Shown here: positions 1 to 10,381 of the stretch, piece after piece
How positions within the stretch are numbered: position 1 is the first letter of the stretch
Layout: every line of letters begins with the position of its first letter
NCBI GenBank assembly: GCA_030544215.1
Contig: JARZZO010000011.1
Coordinates: 6,806,001-6,870,000 of the forward strand
Direction of reading: 5' to 3'
From: Zantedeschia hybrid cultivar
Taxonomy: Eukaryota > Streptophyta > Magnoliopsida > Alismatales > Araceae
Length of the DNA: 64,000 bases
Notes under the pieces: generated by a model
Seen by the model: the letters and a program-made list of their open reading frames with translations, nothing else
Told to the model about the DNA's origin: nothing
The model's database searches: none
Translations under genes and position numbers: made by a program

Positions 1-71
1 CAGCCCATCTTTACAGGCCAGCATAGGGTGGAGGCTCTTATAAGTCATCCTTTCCCACAGGTTCTTGGAAG

Positions 72-757
72 CAAGGTTAAGAAACCCGGGATTGGGTCCC
101 GGATCGGCCGGTCCAAAACCGATCGGATCGGCCGATTCCAATCCGATTCAGGTCGATCCTGGCTGAGTCAAGCTCGGCTGGTTCAGATAGCAGAAAAAAA
201 TGTGAAAAAATATGAAAAAAAATATAAAACACAAGTCTAATGCATAATTGTGTTGAAATACATTGATTTGAAGTACATAAGATGTTGTTGGACAAAAACA
301 ACCTTGAATAAACTTACATATATGATTATGAACTTACAAGAAGAGGAGAGATCGCGGGAGCTTGTAGTAGACTAGTAGTGACCTCGTGGGAGAGACAGAG
401 AGAGAATTCTATGATCAAGAGAGTGGGAGAGAGAGCAAGAATATTAGGAGGCTCAAAGGGCATTTGTGGAGCCTTAGGAGGGCCTTGGGGAGGTTTAAAT
501 AGACCCCCAAGGCCCAAACTAGCCGTTGCTGGCCGTTCTCAAACGGCCAGCAACGGCTAGGTTGACCCCCAACGGCTAGTCAAACTAGCCGTTAGGGGCT
601 AGGTCGGGCCGATCCGAGCTGACCCGGCCGGATCCTGCCTCGGATCGGCCGATCCGAGTCCTGGACTTGGCCAGGAAATCCGGGATCGGCACAGACGGCC
701 TAAAACCGGTCCGACTTGGCCGATCCGTGCCGATCCGAGCCGAGTTTTTGAACCTTG
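72..757. mobile_element. Non-autonomous hAT-like transposon, copy 1
   Basis: The element is flanked by a perfect 8-bp direct repeat, CTTGGAAG (64-71 and 758-765). Its ends are inverted: CAAGGTTAAGAAACCCGG at the left, and the reverse complement of the right end reads CAAGGTTCAAAAACTCGG. An 8-bp duplication with short terminal inverted repeats fits the hAT superfamily. Subterminal DNA is packed with GATCGG/CCGATC motifs. The middle has a GA-rich stretch (about 385-440) and a block at 489-600 with a TATA-like TTTAAATAGACCCC and inverted copies of CTAGCCGTTG. No transposase reading frame is present. Related copies lie at about 35.7-36.8 and 37.1-37.7 kb. Confidence 0.8.
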
Positions 758-765
758 CTTGGAAG

Positions 766-1639
766 TCAATATAGAACTATCATTGCAACATGCAAGGAAA
801 CACAGGGAGAGACATGCATTGTGCTCCCTTTGCAGGAAATAGTCCCATATTAGAACTTTCAAGGAAAGGAGAGGAAGACAGCTCAACAAGAACTTGTCCC
901 ATCCAGCATCTCCCAACCTTGGGCTGGTCCCCTTTGGGGCTTGGCAAGGCATTAAGAACTGGATTGTGGAACCAGATCAGCCCTGACTGATTCCTATTCG
1001 AGTTCCAAGGCCGGTTCTGGACATTTGGAACAGGATCAGTTCTGGCTGGTTTTAATCCAGTTCAGTTGGTTTTTAGTACAATGGGGCCTTGGCCTGGCTG
1101 CAAACAGAACTTTTAAGGTTAAATTTGTCAGAGGCATTCTGTTCAGTTCGGTTCAGGAAAATTTGTCTCTAAACTAGACCAACAGAACCTTGCACGACCA
1201 ACAAAAGGAATAAAGATCTATATAGATTTGTTGGCTTAATGTGGTGACTAATAATCAATCAAACGCCACTGAGTATAATGTACATGAGGACTCTCTTTTT
1301 GGTGCCAACATTATCACTATAAGTTTTATCCATTTAGGGTCAGGAAAAACTCAAAAAGGAGCACGCTGCTAATGATATATAATCATAGAATTTGAAGACG
1401 TGTTATCTACTCTTGGAAAGAATATAAGGATATCAATGACTTCATAGATAACCTCAAGAAAACATGTCGAAGAATTTAGAAGAATAATATGGTACAATGA
1501 GAAGAGATATTCACTTACATGTTGGTTATTCAAAGAGGGAGGATATAGCAAAAGCTGAAAATCAGAGGACCCACAATCCAAGGTGTTCAAAAACTCTGCA
1601 GCTTTTACTGATCTGTCAGGTTCTCCGTTAGATCAGTCT
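766..1639. other. Repeat-derived intergenic DNA, no gene seen
   Basis: No conserved coding sequence was found. The part from about 945 to 1192 is rich in GGTTC/GATCAG motifs, begins CAAGG and ends AACCTTG like the hAT-like family, but no target duplication is visible, so it may be a decayed relative. The rest is unremarkable. Confidence 0.4.
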
Positions 1640-2298
1640 ACAGGGTAATTGCAGATGGGGGCACTAGATTTCATTTCTCTACGCAGGTTTGGTATCCCAA
1701 GAGCCCCCTCAAGGTGCAAGTGCTGCTGTGGAGAATCTCACTTCACCATCTTCCCATGAGTGGTAGGGTGGCCCGATTTATTGATGAGTTGCCTATGCTG
1801 TGTTCTCTATGCAGGGAAAAGGATGAGTCCATTGATCATGTGCTTATCAGCTGCTCATCTGCTTGTGAGGTCTGGTAGCTTCTATTGGGCAACGTCAATG
1901 TTGGGGTGTCACTTTATCCCTAAATAATCACTGGACCGCAAGACCCATTCTTCCCAGGACAATAGGCAGATATGGTGGTTGATTCTCCATGCAACATTCT
2001 GGGCCATTTGGGGAGAGAGGAACAAGAGGATTTTCAAGCATGAAGCCTCCATCCCGGAGAGAATTGTCTCTATCGTTTGTCACAAAGTCAAAGAGTGGGT
2101 GAAAGCCTTTTGTAATGTGAATTCTTCTTCTCTTTTTGTTCTTTTGAGCGAGGAGTGACTAGTGAGTGATGCACCATTATGGTGACTTTTGTACGGAAAG
2201 AATTAGGAGGGTTTTTGCCCTATACTCTTGTACATTCACCTCTACATGTTGAATATATTATGCGGCACCATCCATATTTAAATAATAATAATAAAAAA
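1640..2298 (+). mobile_element. L1-type LINE 3' end (degenerate RT zinc-binding domain)
   Basis: The plus strand from about 1690 encodes a fragment typical of the C-terminal zinc-binding region of plant LINE ORF2: VWYPKSPLKVQVLLWRISLH, then a Cys pair (CSLCREKDESIDHVLISC), ending at an in-frame TAG after CEVW. A further block at about 1965-2155 reads ATFWAIWGERNKRIFKHE, the usual distal LINE motif, before a stop. A 3' untranslated stretch follows and ends in an (AAT)n tail at 2280-2295, as in plant L1 elements. Stops and frame changes mean it is dead and 5'-truncated. Confidence 0.75.
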
Positions 2299-3328
2299 CT
2301 CTCTAACTTAGAGTAGACAATTTTTTGCACAGTCAATTCAGATTGGTTAAAATCCTACCATATTGTACGATTCAAACAAGGTGGACCTAGTCAAATGCTG
2401 AAAAGGCAAAAGCCAAGATATTAGAAGAAGCCAGCCAGCTATGAGTTGTTTCGGTAAGTTTTCTTTTCTCTAGGATGTCAAGGATAACCCTCATTGACAG
2501 CTAGCCACCTACAACTCTATAAAGGGGGGCGCTTATGAACTATTATCACCATTTCAGTCTTGTGCAATTTTGAACACAAAATGTCCACTTGTTAAGGTGA
2601 GCCTTTAAGCCAACCAAGCCACAAGACATGGGATGGGCTGATTCAATAAGTTACAAGTCATTACAAGGAGACAACAAAAAACAAGCAATTAGTTGGAAAA
2701 GAGAACTCCCAAGTCCTTTTGGAGAGAAAGCAGGAAAGGTTCATATCCACTTGGGGTAAGAGGGGAAAGGGTAGAAAAAAATAAATAAAAGGAATTTAGA
2801 TGTCAACTTTTGGTGCTGACGGTCTCACTAGTGTGGCAGGTCTGTTAGAGTCTGACATCATGTGTTGGCTTTGTATGATCTTTGGTCTTTGTTCTGAGGG
2901 GAGAAGTAGTGTATTTGAATATGTCCACATAATATCAGTATTGACCAAAGTATCATAGCTCAATTTATCATATCACCTCTATTTACTTAGATAAAATTGG
3001 TGATAAGTCCCATCCTTCTGTTAGAAAAATCACAGAAGTTCATCTTTATCTAATTAACAACAAAGAAAGTATGCCCACCGCAAAGATCATACATATGCCC
3101 ATTTTTAGCCCATTTCTCTTGGAACAAAGCATATGTTGCATCCATTCTATTTTACATCTGGCACATCAAGAGCCAAAAGTGTCATCCCATACATGCTGAC
3201 ATCAAACATCCACATAAAACCAGCAAATGCAACCTGTTCAGCTATTAGTTCCCTGTTACATCTTCTACCAGATGAAACAGCCATTCCACAAGTCACAAGT
3301 TTCCCAGGAGTAGGTACTCTTAACTCAC
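2299..3328. other. Intergenic DNA, nothing recognised
   Basis: Only short reading frames without recognisable motifs were seen. Downstream exons of the minus-strand gene at 4.7-5.2 kb were looked for here by motif and not found. Confidence 0.4.
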
Positions 3329-3902
3329 TTTGTTTGCATAATAGCTTAACCCAGAATAAGGTTTTGAGGATTTCTTAAACCAGAATAAGATGCATTTTGA
3401 TTCGGTAAGTAGTTGGTATTCCACCCAGAATAAGGAGAATTGCACTATGCTGTTCCAAGTGATTTGGTAGGAATCAGTGGAATAAAGGGTGGAAGAAGAA
3501 GTCAAAATGCCCATGTTACCCTTGCATATGTTATTTTAAATTTCTATGCTTTTCAAATTACTTATTAATGTGCAAAATATTATTGGGTGTCAACTATTTT
3601 TATTTTAATTTTCAAAATTAATATACGTTACAACAATAATATATAAATATATTTTAAAGGTAAATTAATTTTTTTTCTCATCAAATTTGATGATTTAACA
3701 CATATTTTGTTAAAAATGAATTTATAATAAAACATATTAATTTTAATGACATAAAATTGGCAACATGTTGTAAGAGATCCTATTCCACTTAAACCGGGTA
3801 CAAGGCATACCACTCTGGGTTAAGCAATGCCCTCCGCCAAACTGGGTTAAAGGGTTTAAGTGGAATAAGAGATCCTATTCCGGGCCTATTCCGCAAACAA
3901 AG
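3329..3902. mobile_element. MITE-like element with terminal inverted repeats
   Basis: CTTTGTTTGC at 3329-3338 is matched by GCAAACAAAG at 3893-3902, and similarity continues inward (ATAATAG versus the inverted GGAATAGG). Repeated CAGAATAAGG and GGAATAAGAG phrases lie just inside each end. There is no coding sequence. No clear target duplication was found, so the superfamily is unassigned. Confidence 0.5.
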
Positions 3903-3919
3903 CAAGGTTTTAGGAGTTA

Positions 3920-4588
3920 GGATCCGTTTGGATGCCAGTCATAACATTTTAACTGTACTATAAACCCAGTTTTTGCAATAACATCAGTCTGGATAGTTAA
4001 AAACAGATTTATCATAAATATGCTCAAGTTTATCATAAACTCAAAACACCCCCATAAAAGCATTTTCCATAAACCTACTTGGAGTTGGTTTACTATGGAT
4101 CATAGTTTGCCGTATCGTACTGGATCGTATTGACTCGTACGAGTTGTATCTGGATGAGTCCAATCCGCTAGCATAGACCAAGTCGGACCGGATCGTGCCA
4201 ACTCATACATACATAATGACCTGTTTTAGACTGCGTTTTACACATTTGCTAAGTAAAACTACACTTTTAAATCAATTAATAGAGTACATTTCTCTGAAAT
4301 ATGGTTTAAACTTGTAACTTTTGACAAATTCATTGGCCTGATCCGTGCAACTCATGCGAGTCGGATCGGTATCATACCATATCTGACAAGATAAGATCTG
4401 GTGTGGATCCACGAGTCAGCAAACCTTGCTCTGGAGACGCCTGGTTTATCACGAACTCGATAATGTTACAAATGTTAGACACACCAACCAAACATCGGTT
4501 TGCAAAAAGTGTGTTTATAATGGATCTATGATAAATGTACTTATGATGATTCCATCCACATTTTCTTAAATTGCATTCAGACGGGGAC
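3920..4588. mobile_element. PIF/Harbinger (Tourist-like) MITE
   Basis: The 3-bp duplication TTA (3917-3919 and 4589-4591) flanks related inverted ends: GGATCCGTTTGGATGC at the left, and the reverse complement of the right end is GTCCCCGTCTGAATGC. A TTA duplication is typical of PIF/Harbinger elements. A hAT-like element is nested at 4101-4428. A diverged relative of the right half is visible at about 19460-19545. Confidence 0.65.
4101..4428. mobile_element. Nested hAT-like element
   Basis: The ends are imperfect inverted repeats: CATAGTTTGCCG at the left and, inverted, CAAGGTTTGCTG at the right. The flanking octamers CTATGGAT (4093-4100) and CTCTGGAG (4429-4436) agree at 6 of 8 positions. 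The inside is rich in GGATCG/ACTCGT. It lies wholly inside the Harbinger MITE, so it inserted later. Confidence 0.55.
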
Positions 4589-4699
4589 TTAAAACCACAG
4601 AAAACAAGTATCCACGAACCCTAGGAACTCCAATATCCACCAACATCCTCAAACCTAAAACTAACAAAATTAAAAAGAGAGAGTGAACAAATTCGATAC

Positions 4700-5238
4700 C
4701 TAAGGAGGTCGAACCGCTCCCTAGCAAAGTTCAGGCAAGCAATCTTCACACGATTGAGGTCCATGGAAGAAGTGGCGGATTCGGCGGAGCCACTTCCTTC
4801 CTCGCGCTCGTCGCCCTCGGAAGAGGCCCCCTCGAAGTGCCCCTTGCTCCTCAGCTTCTCGAGGAATCCCTCCCACTCGGGCCACTGGTGCGCCGCCGCC
4901 GCCGCCACCTCCGCGGCGGCCTCCGGGGGCGCATCCGCCGCGTCCACGGCGGCGGAGGCGGAGCTGCTGCTACTGCGGTGGTACTCAAACGTGGAGTTGG
5001 CGGCGCGGAGGCCAGAGAAGGGGGCCGAGTGAACGCCACGCGGGAAGGGCCTGGCGGCGGCGCCGAGGAGTGGTCTCCTTGGGAAGAGCGAGGCGGAGGA
5101 GGCGGCGGAGTAGGAGAGCTTCTTGCAAAGCCATCGGAGGGAGGAGGAGCAGGGGGAGCTCAGCCGCAAAAGCCTAGAGGCAGCCATGGGAAAGGCCATT
5201 TGTGGAGTAGAAGGGGTTCTGGGGAAAATAGGTTGCAC
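4700..5238 (-). CDS. VAR3/OZ-type organelle zinc-finger protein, first exon only
   Basis: A GC-rich minus-strand exon encodes an organelle transit-like N-terminus rich in Ser, Arg, Leu and Ala and poor in acidic residues (about 1-85). An Ala-rich linker follows, then HQWPEWEGFLEKLRSKGHFE (117-136), an acidic Ser-rich stretch, and DLNRVKIACLNFARERFDLL (160-179). The last block matches the sequence that precedes the conserved core of plant RanBP2-type zinc-finger proteins of the VAR3/OZ group, which act in organelle RNA editing; the zinc fingers themselves lie downstream and are not visible. The exon ends CCTTAG|GTATCG at 4700, splitting an Arg codon. The start may be at 5238, 5199 or 5187; the two inner ATGs (MAFPMAAS) look more natural. 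Later exons were not found at lower coordinates and may lie outside the window. Confidence 0.6.
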
Positions 5239-5294
5239 TGGGAGGGGTTTTAGAAGGATATTTTGGAATTTTTTATATTTATTTGTTATTTAAA

Positions 5295-5597
5295 TTTTTT
5301 GCATATATACCCCTGAAAGCTAGTATATTTGTATCTATATTTCTAACTCACACATACGATATAAAGTATCTCTGAAGACTTTAGAAAACGCTGCAGCTGT
5401 GCCCCTTCGTCAAAATGCCGCTAACAGAATATGCTTAAAAGATTAGGGATATGTTTACATACATACTCCTAACTTTATCAAATCTTTTGGACATATTCCG
5501 TTGGAGGTAACGGCATTTTGATGGAGAGGCACTGCTGCATTGTTTTTGAGGCTTTTAAGGATATTAATTTTAAGGGGTAAATATGCAAAAACTTATA
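5295..5597. repeat. Foldback MITE of the ATATACCCCT family
   Basis: TGCATATATACCCCTG near 5301 is mirrored by AAGGGGTAAATATGCA near 5590. The inner arms also pair: CCCCTTCGTCAAAATGCCG against CGGCATTTTGATGGAGAGG. The arms make up most of the element, giving a long hairpin with a short centre. It begins about 60-110 bp from the candidate start codons of the neighbouring zinc-finger gene, so it sits in that gene's promoter or leader. Relatives lie near 17.0, 41.1, 41.85 and perhaps 19.8 kb. Confidence 0.55.
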
Positions 5598-5601
5598 ATA
5601 T

Positions 5602-5608
<7 letters not shown>

Positions 5609-5661
<53 letters not shown>
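5609..5661. repeat. (AT)n microsatellite
   Basis: About 26 AT dinucleotides with one interruption, next to the foldback element. Confidence 0.9.
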
Positions 5662-6550
5662 GCCTTTAAAGCTCTCATATTGTACTTTACCCCGACTCTC
5701 ACGTATTGTTATAATTGCCTCTGAAATTTTCAAAAAGATTGGAATTATATTTCTCCATCAAAATATCATAAATTCCAACTGTATATGCCAGAAAGATGCG
5801 ATAAATATTGGTAAAGTTAGGGGCACATGTGCAAGATTCTAGTGAATTTAGAAGTATATATGCAAAATACTAGTGAATATAGGAATATATATAAAAAATG
5901 TTTTAATTCAATTCACATTTTGACTAAGGGATATAAGTATACCTTTATTTATAACAATCTGTGAGAGTTCAAACCATAGATATAAATACAATGGTGTACA
6001 TGAGTATATATAAAAATCTTAACATCTTATAATATCTAGATTATTTTTATTTAAAAGAGGTGACACGTAAGAGATACGAGGATAAGAAATCCTATTAGAT
6101 GAAAGTGTAAGTATAAAATAGTTGAGCATCTATCTGAAATATCTATTTTTGGGTAGGAACATCATCCTGTATGTACATGCATTATTTACTTTAAATTAAA
6201 AATAATTAAATATTTATGTAATTAGATAAATATATTATTTAATGATGATATTGATATGTGATTTCTTTGTTTTCTAGATTATTTTAACTTTTATTGTATG
6301 TGTAATTTATTAGATTTATTTGACTATGACATACACCATTTTTTATGTGAGTCAAGGATATTAAATTACCATGAAAATGTGGTTAGTTTGCTAAACTTTA
6401 GTTATGAAATATTTTGAGGCCTATATAGGCTTTTTGTCTGGTTAATATTATAAAACTCCCACTATACATCTTTTATTTTTGGTCTACAATCGAATTCAAA
6501 TTTATTTTATGCCACTGGAGATAAAAAGTTGAAGATTTGTATCTTATAAC
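5662..6550. other. AT-rich intergenic DNA
   Basis: The first 300 bp resemble the ATATACCCCT foldback family in a rearranged order. The rest is AT-rich with no coding signal. Confidence 0.4.
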
Positions 6551-7622
6551 CTGTTTGGTTACAGTATTAAGTGAAGAGTTAGTGTCTCCTAAACCAATCA
6601 CATTGACTGTAACAGACTTAAATCCTACATTCTTTATTCAATGATAAATGATATTCTCATATATATGTGTCTATGTGTTTAATTGCTCTATATATATATA
6701 TTGATGTCTATATACTAATGCAATGAGGATTATATCATAAGGAGTTGTGCTAATGAGATTAATCATCTATAAACATAGGTCTTAATTTGTTCTCAATCAT
6801 AGAATGCTCGAACTGGATATCGAGCATTCGAATAGATTGACACATGTTGTGTCTGCTCATATGATGAGAGTGGTTGATCTCATAACCACTTGTGTAAAGA
6901 CACTAAGATAAACATGTGAATATTCATTAGTAGAATGAGCTTATTGAACTGATCCACTCCAAAATTTCTAGATGGTTTTGGGACATTCTGTGTCACAGTA
7001 GTATAATAGGTTATTTTGACCTGAGACACTAAGGACATCTTGTACGAGGACTACTATTTTTTAGCTCTTGATTAAGGATACATAATATCTGGGTCTCAAT
7101 ATTCAATTAACCATTAGCAGTGGAATTCGTACGAAGGTGATTGAGTTGTCAAGATGGAATTGCTTGCCATTATTTATGCTCAGTCAAATCCCTAGCCAGG
7201 GTTAATAGGATTATCGGATAAGGAGTTTTCTTATAATATCTCATTGACCGTTTGATCCACTTAGTGATTAAGAAGTTTGACAATTAACCATGCTCCGTTA
7301 TCACTCTTACACTTTATGTAGACGAAGGATTGATTCCTTACGATAATCTGTTGACATATAAGTGCCGATAGTAGGATGATGATCTCCGACATCTTTTAAG
7401 ATCTCGAGGTGTTGCTTGATGTCGTTCATGATCGGAAGGTCCAATAAAAAAATAATTATGCGGTAATTATAATTCATTTGGTCATAAGATGACAAATGAA
7501 ATAATTAATCTTAAAAGTTGTGTTTTATGATTGTAAGGATTGAGGTTTTCGGATCCGGTTATCGGGTCAATTTTCGGGGTCGGACCATGTAGTTCAGGCC
7601 CTGATGGGGTTGAGACTATGTT

Positions 7623-8810
7623 CTGTTTCGCGTCGAGCCTGCTCGACGCGGTTTAAACAGCGTCCAGCATTGCAGACGCGTTTTAGGCTGTGCCACGTGG
7701 GCACCACGTGGGTTGGCATTGGGTCACGAGAGTACGGCCCTGTCTTGTCGTCTGAACGGCGTCCTCGATGGACGACGTCATTCAGAGTACGACCCTGGGT
7801 TGTCAGTGTACGGCGCCGGTCTTGTCGTCTGAACGACGTCTTGGATAGACGACGCGTTTCAGAGTTCTGTCAGTACGGTCCGTCATGTCAACTGATAGAC
7901 GTCCGTACAGCACGACGCGTTTTACCCAGTTTCTGGTTACCCTTCGAACCCTTCTTCCTTTCCCTCATTTCTTCCTTCTCTCTCTCTCTCCTCCCTTCCT
8001 TCGGCGATTCCGGCGACGCCTCCTTCCCCTCCCTCTTTTCCTCCCACCATTTCATCTCTCCCTCCACTCCATCGACCTCCTAACTCCCACCACTACCACC
8101 ACCACCACCTCCTCCGCGGCGTTTTCTCTCCGGACGGCGGCCGACGTCCCGGTGGAGTAACGACGACCTTGGCGGTACCAGCGGCGGTGTGGGGCGAGAC
8201 GGGTGGGCGGCTTGGAACTTGGAGAAGTTTGAGTAACCGGTAAGGTGACGATTCACATTGTATTTTTATTAAAAAGCATGTTTTCCCGCTTTGAAGCATG
8301 TTTTGGGGTGTTTTTGGGGTGAAAACGCTAAGTGCATGTATGAGAAATTGGGTGTTCTAAATGGGTAGTTAAGTTCTCCTCCTTCCCCTTTATGTTTTGT
8401 GCCATTTTTTAGCGTTTTGGAGGAGGAATCCCACCTCGAGGATTGGAGGAAACGAAGGGGATAACCTGTCTGTCGGGACTAAATGGCATCGAGGTGAAGC
8501 GACGCCTTTTAGAAGGCGGCGCCCACCCACGACGCGATTTAGCCCAATAACAGATCATGTCCCCGGACTGATAACCGTCCAGGGACAACGACGCCTTTTC
8601 AATAGGCGACTTGCGTCGACGACGCGTTTTAGTAGAATCACTCCTTGTCCTGTCCCTGTTTTCGGTCGCTAATAGGCGACGAGAGACAGCGACGCCTTTC
8701 AAAAGGCGGCTACCTGTGGCAACGCGTTTTACGCCAGGATTCTGAGGCAGAGTTTCTATGAACCTGTTTAGGAGGTTTGAATGGCGTCAGCCATGGGCGA
8801 CGCGATTCAA
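7623..8810. repeat. Twelve 34-bp palindromic units with fixed 10-bp spacer
   Basis: Each unit is a 12-bp left arm close to CTGAAAGGCGTC, exactly 10 variable bases, and a 12-bp right arm close to GACGCGTTTTAG. Left arms start at 7623, 7653, 7752, 7829, 7892, 8479, 8509, 8568, 8599, 8669, 8699 and 8777; each unit ends 33 bases later. The arms are near reverse complements, for example CTGAACGGCGTC with GACGTCATTCAG at 7752 and TTGAATGGCGTC with GACGCGATTCAA at 8777. In the second group units come in overlapping pairs repeated about every 90-100 bp. The function is unknown. Confidence 0.85.
7693..7711. promoter_or_regulatory. Two perfect G-boxes in the solo LTR
   Basis: CCACGTGG occurs at 7693-7700 and again at 7704-7711, eleven bases apart, close to one helical turn. 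CACGTG is the core site of plant bZIP and bHLH regulators. The placement in an LTR rich in ACGT/GACGTC cores suggests an enhancer; activity is not shown. Confidence 0.5.
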
Positions 8811-10363
8811 GACAGAATCACATTAATCCATGCCATTAAAACGTGTTTACACTATTAGATAGTTGGTTAAATACATGTTTTAAATTATACTTGAGGATGA
8901 GGATTTCTACGTGACCGGATCGCACTGTGTTGTGTTTCGTGCAACTGTGGACCTAGAGTGACTGTTGTAGCGCTTTATCACCCTGTGCTGGTGTGGGTGG
9001 AGCACAACGCCGGTGTGGGTGTGGCGGGGTGACGCCTAGTGAGAGAGGGTCACTTGGTGAACCCCGGGATTAGCTAGTACCGGTGTGGGTGTGGTACCTG
9101 TGAAGTGTCACTCGTGCTGGGAGAAGGAGTAACCACCTGAGCCAGTTGGATTGGAATAGCTAGCGTGCTATCCGAGGGGTTACTGTTTGGTCTCAGCGGG
9201 TCGGTGTTTCCCACCTTCGTTTGTATGGTTGGCGTGTTTTACTGAGACGTTGGTTGTGGGATCCCTGGTAGACTAGGTTTTAGAGGTGTGCATGTTATAT
9301 ATTTCGAATGCATGTGATTCATATCGAGATTTAAGAGTAGTAATTACTGTTGCACTTGTTACTGTACCTTCAGCTGTGTTTTGCACTTGTGGGTATGTGA
9401 GTGAGCAGTGGGGATAGAAGGATCCCTACTGAGTCTTTTCGTTGAGACTCACCCCTGCGGTTTTCAGGTGAGGGCTCCAGGCAGACGTAGTGAGGAGAGT
9501 GTTGCTGGGTGTTGCACGCCATCAACTGTTGTTCCGGGGTATGCCCCGACGTAGTTGTTATTTTTATTTTTGACATGTACGCTTAATTATTTCTTTTCAG
9601 TTGGAATATGTAATTAATTGCTGTGTCGAGTCGCATTGTAATAACTTTTAGTTCTTGCACTTTCCTTTCAATTCAATGCGATGTGAATGTTTAGCTTAGT
9701 TTATTGTTTATTTCCCAGACTTACTTAGATCCTGGTTTGGTTCCAAATTAATGATTCGGTACCCATTTAGTAATCGGATCCCCGATTATAGGGTGGCGGG
9801 TCGTTACAAAGATTAATAGACCTGTAACCATATTGTTTGACGGGCCTAGAAGGTCACACACAATAGGACTTACGTGAGATGGGGGTTTAATTGAGGTTTA
9901 TATATATTTATATTTTTATAGGTTTATATATATATTTTGGAATAATATATATAATAAAGGGACCAGGAGAAACCCTAACCAGCACATGGCTTTCTCCCTT
10001 GGCCGTCCCACCCCCCCTCTCTCTGGTTGTCTCCCTGTCTCTCCTCCTTGGGGTGCCTAGGACATAGGTGAACAAGGGGTACGTGGAGTTCGTCTCTTCA
10101 TGACGAAGAAGAAGAGAACCGTCTCTCTGTCGAGTTTGTGTGGATACTGCGTCTAGAGGTCGTGCGCGTGTCCGGCTACTCACATCTTGTGGATTCGGCA
10201 TCGACTTCTGGAGATCCCTCATCTCCATACGGTGAGAATCCGTTTTTCACATATTTATGTTTTGTATTCTATTGAATTGGACAATTGATCACAAGGGATT
10301 TTACAGGATAGAATTTTTTAATCTTCATTCCGCTGCATTGTTCGACTCCCTCGAATCCTGCAA

Positions 10364-10381
10364 TGGTATCAAAGCCAGGTT
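10364..10381 (+). other. Primer-binding site, initiator Met-tRNA
   Basis: TGGTATCAAAGCCAGGTT differs at one position from the TGGTATCAGAGC motif complementary to the 3' end of initiator methionine tRNA, the usual primer for Copia elements. It marks the end of a 5' LTR just upstream. Confidence 0.75.

Larger units (their letters stand above)
7532..9808 (+). mobile_element. Solo LTR, 2.28 kb, probably Ty3/gypsy type
   Basis: The sequence starts TGTAAGG and ends GGGTCGTTACA, giving 5-bp TGTAA/TTACA inverted ends. The flanking pentamers ATGAT (7527-7531) and AAGAT (9809-9813) agree at 4 of 5 positions. The GGGTCGTTACA end is common in plant gypsy LTRs. No internal domain or second LTR is present, so it is best read as a solo LTR inside an older Copia LTR. 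It carries twelve copies of the 34-bp palindromic unit and two perfect G-boxes. Confidence 0.6.
6551..10362 (+). mobile_element. Copia-type LTR split by a younger solo LTR
   Basis: The right boundary is set by a methionine-tRNA primer-binding site at 10364, directly after ...CCTGCAA. The segments 6551-7531 and 9809-10362 read like the body of a Copia (Angela-like) LTR, with GGCCTAGAAGGTCACACAC at about 9842 and a leader with AAACCCTAACC before the binding site. The two segments are separated by the solo LTR at 7532-9808. The left end is uncertain by some tens of bases, and no pol domain follows, so the element is incomplete. Confidence 0.5.

Noticed and set aside
4754..5253. Plus-strand frames of 92 and 138 aa over the 4.7-5.2 kb GC-rich block
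   Set aside because: They are shadows of the minus-strand zinc-finger exon, whose conserved blocks and splice donor support the other strand.
7604..8160. Plus-strand frames of 159 and 91 aa in the GC-rich part of the solo LTR
   Set aside because: They are low complexity, cross the palindromic units, and match no domain; GC-rich LTR sequence produces them by chance.
7623..8810. Regularly spaced palindromic units read as a CRISPR array
   Set aside because: The DNA is plant nuclear, spacers are only 10 bp inside the palindrome, unit intervals are irregular, and no cas genes exist.
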